A stretch of 43,758 nt of DNA, taken from the NCBI GenBank assembly GCA_903925955.1, contig CAIYHO010000135.1, forward strand, positions 1 to 43,758, read 5' to 3'. Position numbers and translations under genes: made by a program. Position 1 is the stretch's first letter. Every line of letters starts with the position of its first letter. The notes beneath the pieces are model-generated. The model was not told where the DNA came from. It searched no databases and saw only the letters and a program-made list of their open reading frames with translations. Positions 40,315 through 43,758 of this stretch are shown here, one piece after another. The stretch comes from an uncultured Chloroflexota bacterium. Its GTDB lineage: Bacteria > Chloroflexota > Limnocylindria > Limnocylindrales > CSP1-4.

Positions 40315-41580
40315 ATGACGACGGAGAGCGCTACCGCGCCCATCAATGCCTGGCAGGTCGCCCAGCACCAGTTTGACCTTGCCGCCGAGATGCTCAACCT
40401 TGACCCCGGCCTCCGCCGCGTGCTCCGTGAGCCGCGCCGCGAGCTGACGGTCCACTTCCCGGTCAAGATGGACGACGGGTCCGTTCAGGTCTACACCGGC
40501 TACCGGGTCCAGCACAACCTCGGCCGCGGCCCCGCCAAGGGCGGCATCCGCTACCACCAGGACGTGTCGCTCGACGAGGTCAAGGCCCTCGCGATGTGGA
40601 TGACCTGGAAGTGCGCGGTCGTCGGCATCCCGTACGGCGGCGGCAAGGGCGGCGTCATCGTTGACCCCAAGAAGCTTTCCAAGAAGGAGCTTGAGGGTCT
40701 CAGCCGCCGGTACTTCTCGGAGATCTCGGTCCTGATTGGCCCCGAGCGGGACATCCCCGCGCCGGACGTCAACACCACGCCCCAGATCATGGCGTGGTTC
40801 ATGGACACGTACTCGATGCATGTCGGGTACACGGTCCCGGGTGTCGTGACCGGCAAGCCGATCAGCCTGGGCGGCTCTGAGGGCCGCAACGAGGCAACGG
40901 CCCGCGGCTGCGTGTTCACCATCGTCAAGGCCGCCGCGCACTTGGGCATGGACCTCAAGAAGTGCAAGGTTGCCGTGCAGGGCTATGGCAACGCGGGCTC
41001 CATCGCCGCGCAGCTCATGGCGGCCGAAGGCAGCTCGATCATCGCCGTCTCGGACTCCAGCGGCGGCATTCGCAACATGGCCGGCCTAGACCCGGATAGG
41101 GTCCTTGCCTGGAAGAAGGAGCACGGGACCGTCAAGGGCTTCCCGGGCGCCGAGGACATCACCAACGCCGAGCTGCTTGTCACCGAGTGCGACATCCTGA
41201 TCCCGGCGGCGTACGAGAACCAGATCACCGTCACCAACGCGTCGCAGGTCAAGGCCAAGATCGTTGCTGAGGCCGCCAACGGCCCCACGACCCCCGAGGC
41301 TGACGAGATCCTGGCCGCCAAGGGCGTCTTCATGATCCCGGACATTCTCGCCAACGCCGGTGGCGTGACGGTCTCCTACTTCGAGTGGGTGCAGGACCTC
41401 AACCGCGACCACTGGACCGAGCAAGACGTCAACGCCAAGCTCAAGGTCATCATGGACAAGGCCTTTGCCGAGGTCCTGGCCCAGAGCCTGAAGCACAAGG
41501 TCAACATGCGAACCGGCGCGTATCTCAACGCCGTCCAGCGCGTTGCTGACGCTACCGCGATGCGCGGCCTCTATCCGTGA
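40315..41580 (+). CDS. gdhA: Glu/Leu/Phe/Val dehydrogenase, probably glutamate dehydrogenase
   Basis: A 421-residue amino acid dehydrogenase that interconverts glutamate and 2-oxoglutarate plus ammonia. Seen: PVKMDDGSVQVYTGYRVQHN, GPAKGGIRYHQDVSLDEVKA, the catalytic lysine in IPYGGGKGGVIVDP, DIPAPDVNTTPQIMAWFMDT, the Rossmann glycines VAVQGYGNAGS, and AAYENQITVTNASQVKAK. Length is that of hexameric NAD-type GDH (about 415-420). It may feed or drain nitrogen linked with the cyanophycin genes 8 kb away, an inference. It ends before a strong double hairpin. Confidence 0.95.
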   Translation: MTTESATAPINAWQVAQHQFDLAAEMLNLDPGLRRVLREPRRELTVHFPVKMDDGSVQVYTGYRVQHNLGRGPAKGGIRYHQDVSLDEVKALAMWMTWKCAVVGIPYGGGKGGVIVDPKKLSKKELEGLSRRYFSEISVLIGPERDIPAPDVNTTPQIMAWFMDTYSMHVGYTVPGVVTGKPISLGGSEGRNEATARGCVFTIVKAAAHLGMDLKKCKVAVQGYGNAGSIAAQLMAAEGSSIIAVSDSSGGIRNMAGLDPDRVLAWKKEHGTVKGFPGAEDITNAELLVTECDILIPAAYENQITVTNASQVKAKIVAEAANGPTTPEADEILAAKGVFMIPDILANAGGVTVSYFEWVQDLNRDHWTEQDVNAKLKVIMDKAFAEVLAQSLKHKVNMRTGAYLNAVQRVADATAMRGLYP

Positions 41581-41586
41581 TCAACT

Positions 41587-41604
41587 GCGGCCGGTAACGG
41601 CCGC
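41587..41604 (+). terminator. GTAA-loop hairpin after gdhA
   Basis: GCGGCCG-GTAA-CGGCCGC: a perfect 7-bp stem capped by a GNRA tetraloop, 6 nt after the gdhA stop. It probably protects or terminates the transcript together with the next hairpin. Confidence 0.6.
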
Positions 41605-41617
41605 GCCCGTCTGACAG

Positions 41618-41650
41618 CCAAATGGCCCGGCCCCAAGCCGGGCCGTTTGG
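41618..41650. terminator. bidirectional terminator between gdhA and GNAT gene
   Basis: CCAAATGGCCCGGC-CCCAA-GCCGGGCCGTTTGG: a 14-bp stem with one T-G wobble, flanked by AAA on the left arm and TTT on the right arm. It serves both convergent genes; the minus-strand acetyltransferase ends 30 nt away. Confidence 0.8.
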
Positions 41651-41679
41651 ATTCCCGAGGGAGCCGAACGGGCGGGAGG

Positions 41680-42279
41680 CTAGCGCCCGCCCACAGCTCG
41701 CCACATCGCGGTGATCGGCGCATCGTCAACCACTGCCTGAAAGCCGCCAACGGCCCGGAACCCGGCTCGGGCATACCGGTGGTCGTTGCCCGGATTCGTT
41801 GACTCCAGATACGAGGGGAAGCCCGCGGCGTCCCACAGCGCAAGATCGGCCGCCAGCAGCGCCTGTCCGACTCCGCGACCGCGGTGCGCCGGGTCCGTCG
41901 CCAGCAGGCTGAGGTAGTAGTGGGGCGCCTGGGCGTTCCGGCTCATGGCAAACCGGCTGTAGAGCGTCTCCATCGCCGCGCGCGCCGGCGCATCGAGCAC
42001 CTTCGCAAGCAGCGCCTCGAGAACCGCGACCTGGTCGTCGGCCAACTCGGCCGAACCGGGCGGCAACCACACGGCGCACGCCTCACCACCGGGCGTTGTG
42101 CGGACCGTGCCATGGCGCATCGCGCCGTCGACAAAGAGGCGCCAGTAGGGCTCGTGATGATCAGTCCGGCCTTCTCCTCGGCGCAGGGCTGGCTCCCAGA
42201 CCGGGTCGGTGGCGAATGCCTGCGTGACCACGCGGGTGATCGCGTCGGCCTCGGCGGCGGAGGCGGCTCGGGTTTCCAT
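41680..42279 (-). CDS. GNAT family N-acetyltransferase
   Basis: A 199-residue acetyl-CoA dependent acyltransferase. The N-terminus EADAITRVVTQAFATDPVWEP and the mid-section YSRFAMSRNAQAPHYYLSLL precede motif A LATDPAHRGRGVGQALLAADL. PSYLESTNPGNDHRYARAGF follows. This layout matches a branch of GNAT enzymes common in GC-rich bacteria (Eis/puromycin-acetyltransferase-like); substrate unknown. ATG 42279 has AGGAG 8 nt upstream. It is convergent with gdhA and divergent from the next gene. Confidence 0.87.
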   Translation of the reverse strand: METRAASAAEADAITRVVTQAFATDPVWEPALRRGEGRTDHHEPYWRLFVDGAMRHGTVRTTPGGEACAVWLPPGSAELADDQVAVLEALLAKVLDAPARAAMETLYSRFAMSRNAQAPHYYLSLLATDPAHRGRGVGQALLAADLALWDAAGFPSYLESTNPGNDHRYARAGFRAVGGFQAVVDDAPITAMWRAVGGR

Positions 42280-42378
42280 CGGGGCGCTCCTGTGGGCTGG
42301 CCGCGGACGCTACGGGCTGCTGAACTCCGCGTCAAGCCCCGGCGCCCTCCTTCGCGGTTCGCTCGCGGCGCCCCCTGC

Positions 42379-42384
42379 TACCAT
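42379..42384 (+). promoter_or_regulatory. -10-like box TACCAT, leaderless start
   Basis: GCTACCAT is followed by 6 nt and the ATG at 42391, identical in form to the tatA promoter on the other strand. Confidence 0.5.
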
Positions 42385-42390
42385 CGCGCC

Positions 42391-42996
42391 ATGCTTGATC
42401 ACGAGGAGAAGTTCCTTTTCAAAGAGGAAATCCTCCAGCTCGCCAACGCGCTCAATGACGCCGGCAGCCTCGACAATGTCGAAGACCTGCTGACGGACGT
42501 CATCACCAGCCCGCGGTTTGACTCGGAGGTCTTCACCCTCGAGCGGAGTCTGCAGGTGATGCTTGGCGCGCGCCCCGGCACCACGCTCGTTGGCCTCCTC
42601 ACCGTGGCCCCCGAGGTGTTTGAGGAGGTGGGCGAGGTCCGGATCGTCCCCGAGGTCTATGAGCGCCTCGTGGCCTGGCGGGCCCGTTTCGGCCTTGCCA
42701 TCGACAACGCCCTCAACTTCCTCAACAACCCCGATGGCATCCAGGGCCACAACTTCGGCACCCAGGTTGCCCACGTGGACGACCGGCGCGTGCTGCAGGG
42801 CAGGCTCACGATGGTCCGCTACAACAACGAGCCGCAGTTCTTCATCGCGGACGCCGCCGTGTTTCTGGGGCTGGTCACGGACATCATGGAGCGCCTCGGC
42901 CCGCATCTGGAGCCCGACTCCGTGGACGAGGAGCTGCTCACGCGCCTCCGTGAGGCCGTCGCGCTGATTGAGCGCCGGACCGCGCCACGCGGCTGA
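42391..42996 (+). CDS. acidic cytoplasmic protein of unknown function
   Basis: A 201-residue protein, rich in Glu/Asp/Leu, with no signal peptide or membrane segment. The N-terminal part is helical (FKEEILQLANALNDAGSLDN). The middle contains LVGLLTVAPEVFEEVGEVRI then LAIDNALNFLNNPDGIQGHN, and VRYNNEPQFFIADAAVFLGL near the end. I do not recognise the family. It is followed after 10 nt by the P-loop BioD/Pta-like gene, so the two probably form an operon. Codon use is like its neighbours. Confidence 0.78.
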   Translation: MLDHEEKFLFKEEILQLANALNDAGSLDNVEDLLTDVITSPRFDSEVFTLERSLQVMLGARPGTTLVGLLTVAPEVFEEVGEVRIVPEVYERLVAWRARFGLAIDNALNFLNNPDGIQGHNFGTQVAHVDDRRVLQGRLTMVRYNNEPQFFIADAAVFLGLVTDIMERLGPHLEPDSVDEELLTRLREAVALIERRTAPRG

Positions 42997-43006
42997 GCCG
43001 CGGCTT

Positions 43007-43758
43007 GTGCGCCACCTCTATCTCGCCGCCACCGGGCAGAACCGCGGCAAGACCACAGCCTCGCTTGGCCTGATTGACGGCTTCCGCCGGCGCGGCTTCC
43101 ACCCGGGCTTCATGAAGCCCGTTGGCCAGCGCACGGTCATCGAGGACGGAGTGCCAGCCGACGAGGACGCCGTCCTCATGCGTGCAACCTTTGGCTTGCC
43201 GGAGCCGTATGGGGTCATGAGCCCGGTCCACATCCCGCGCGGGTTCACCAAGGCGTACATCGCGGGCGATGTGGTGGAGGACTTGGGGGCCAAGATCCTT
43301 GCCGCCCATCGCCAGTTTGCAGATCACGACATCCTGCTCATCGAGGGGACCGGCCATGCGGGCGTGGGCGCGGTGGTGGGGCTGTCAAATGCCGCGGTGG
43401 CCGCGATGCTGGGCGCGCCGGCGGTGATCATCTCCGAGGGTGGCATTGGCCGGCCCATCGACGAGATTGTCCTCAACGCCTCGCACTTTGCCGCGCACGG
43501 AGTGCCAGTGGCAGGCGCCCTGGTGAACAAGGTGCGCGTGGACGAGCAGCCGGGGATCGAGCGGACGCTGGAGCGCGGTCTTGCCCGCCATGGCATTCCG
43601 CTGCTGGGCGTGCTGCCGTACCAGCCGATCCTGTCGAACCCCACACTGGGGATGATTCTGGCGGGTGTTGGCGGGCGGCTGATCCACCCCGGACCGGATC
43701 TTGACCGGGTGATCGACGGCGTGGCCGTGGGCGCCATGGAGCCGCATCACATGATGGA
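43007..43758 (+). CDS. P-loop BioD/Pta-N-like protein, partial (runs off window end)
   Basis: At least 250 residues, cut by the window end. It starts with GTG 10 nt after the upstream stop. The P-loop LAATGQNRGKTTASLGL (glycines and GKT) lies at residues about 6-17, followed by GFRRRGFHPGFMKPVGQR and LIEGTGHAGVGAVVGLSNAA (a Walker-B-like acidic region). Next come VIISEGGIGRPIDEIVLNAS and VAGALVNKVRV. This matches the N-terminal P-loop region of phosphotransacetylase/DRTGG proteins, related to dethiobiotin synthetase. A DRTGG or catalytic domain would lie past the end. The role is uncertain; members are often annotated phosphotransacetylase-family. Confidence 0.8.
   Translation, partial: MRHLYLAATGQNRGKTTASLGLIDGFRRRGFHPGFMKPVGQRTVIEDGVPADEDAVLMRATFGLPEPYGVMSPVHIPRGFTKAYIAGDVVEDLGAKILAAHRQFADHDILLIEGTGHAGVGAVVGLSNAAVAAMLGAPAVIISEGGIGRPIDEIVLNASHFAAHGVPVAGALVNKVRVDEQPGIERTLERGLARHGIPLLGVLPYQPILSNPTLGMILAGVGGRLIHPGPDLDRVIDGVAVGAMEPHHMM

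Noticed and set aside
40164-40376. upstream open frame in the gdhA leader
   Set aside because: Its start overlaps the TATACT box and it runs out of frame into gdhA; no sign of coding constraint.

Overview
This is a GC-rich, gene-dense bacterial chromosomal window. It carries about 34 protein genes, one tRNA-His gene and at least one broken gene, with no rRNA, integrase, transposase or CRISPR array. Gene content (cyanophycin synthetase and cyanophycinase, an Lhr helicase, BioY, a DUF255 thioredoxin-like protein, a CAP-domain protein with a Thr-Pro tail) and the frequent -10-like boxes lying 6 to 9 nt before start codons suggest a Chloroflexota lineage, perhaps Limnocylindria-like, or an actinobacterial relative. 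That placement is inference, made without a database search.

Layout. 0-5 kb: tRNA-His, a secreted CAP protein, and an ABC ATPase with a two-domain FtsX permease. 5-9 kb: biotin transporter bioY, a GNAT enzyme, a GlcD-type FAD oxidase, a flavodoxin-like protein and a small membrane protein with a RanBP2-type zinc finger. 8.8-12.7 kb: a signalling pair, a CHASE-PAS-histidine kinase-receiver protein and a receiver-EAL c-di-GMP phosphodiesterase. 13-14.2 kb: a tandem family of small twin-arginine exported proteins whose middle member keeps only the C-terminal module. 14.2-16.6 kb: a DUF255/YyaL protein and a lone TatA. 17-23 kb: lhr, an antitoxin/PIN-toxin pair, and a nei-type DNA glycosylase cut off after its N-terminal domain. 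23-25 kb: an M28 lipoprotein peptidase, a secreted unknown, and a field of palindromic repeats.

25-39 kb holds a likely nitrogen-storage neighbourhood: a class II glutamine amidotransferase, a GT87-like membrane protein, cyanophycinase (cphB) and cyanophycin synthetase (cphA). Facing cphA is an unusual CphA-like protein that keeps the N-terminal and Mur-ligase domains but lacks the ATP-grasp domain. An M20 peptidase, RidA, AzlCD exporter, gamma-glutamyltransferase-like enzyme and MFS transporter follow. Between cphB and cphA lies an array of four 17-bp hairpin repeats whose starts are 42, 63 and 42 bp apart (all multiples of 21), inside an 18-bp direct duplication of the end of cphB.

39-43.8 kb: DegV, glutamate dehydrogenase (a possible partner in the nitrogen theme), a double-hairpin terminator, a GNAT enzyme, an unknown acidic protein, and a P-loop BioD/Pta-like protein running off the window end.

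The strongest items for follow-up are the ATP-grasp-less CphA paralogue, the phased hairpin array, the disrupted lhr-nei pair, and the window-wide leaderless promoter pattern.
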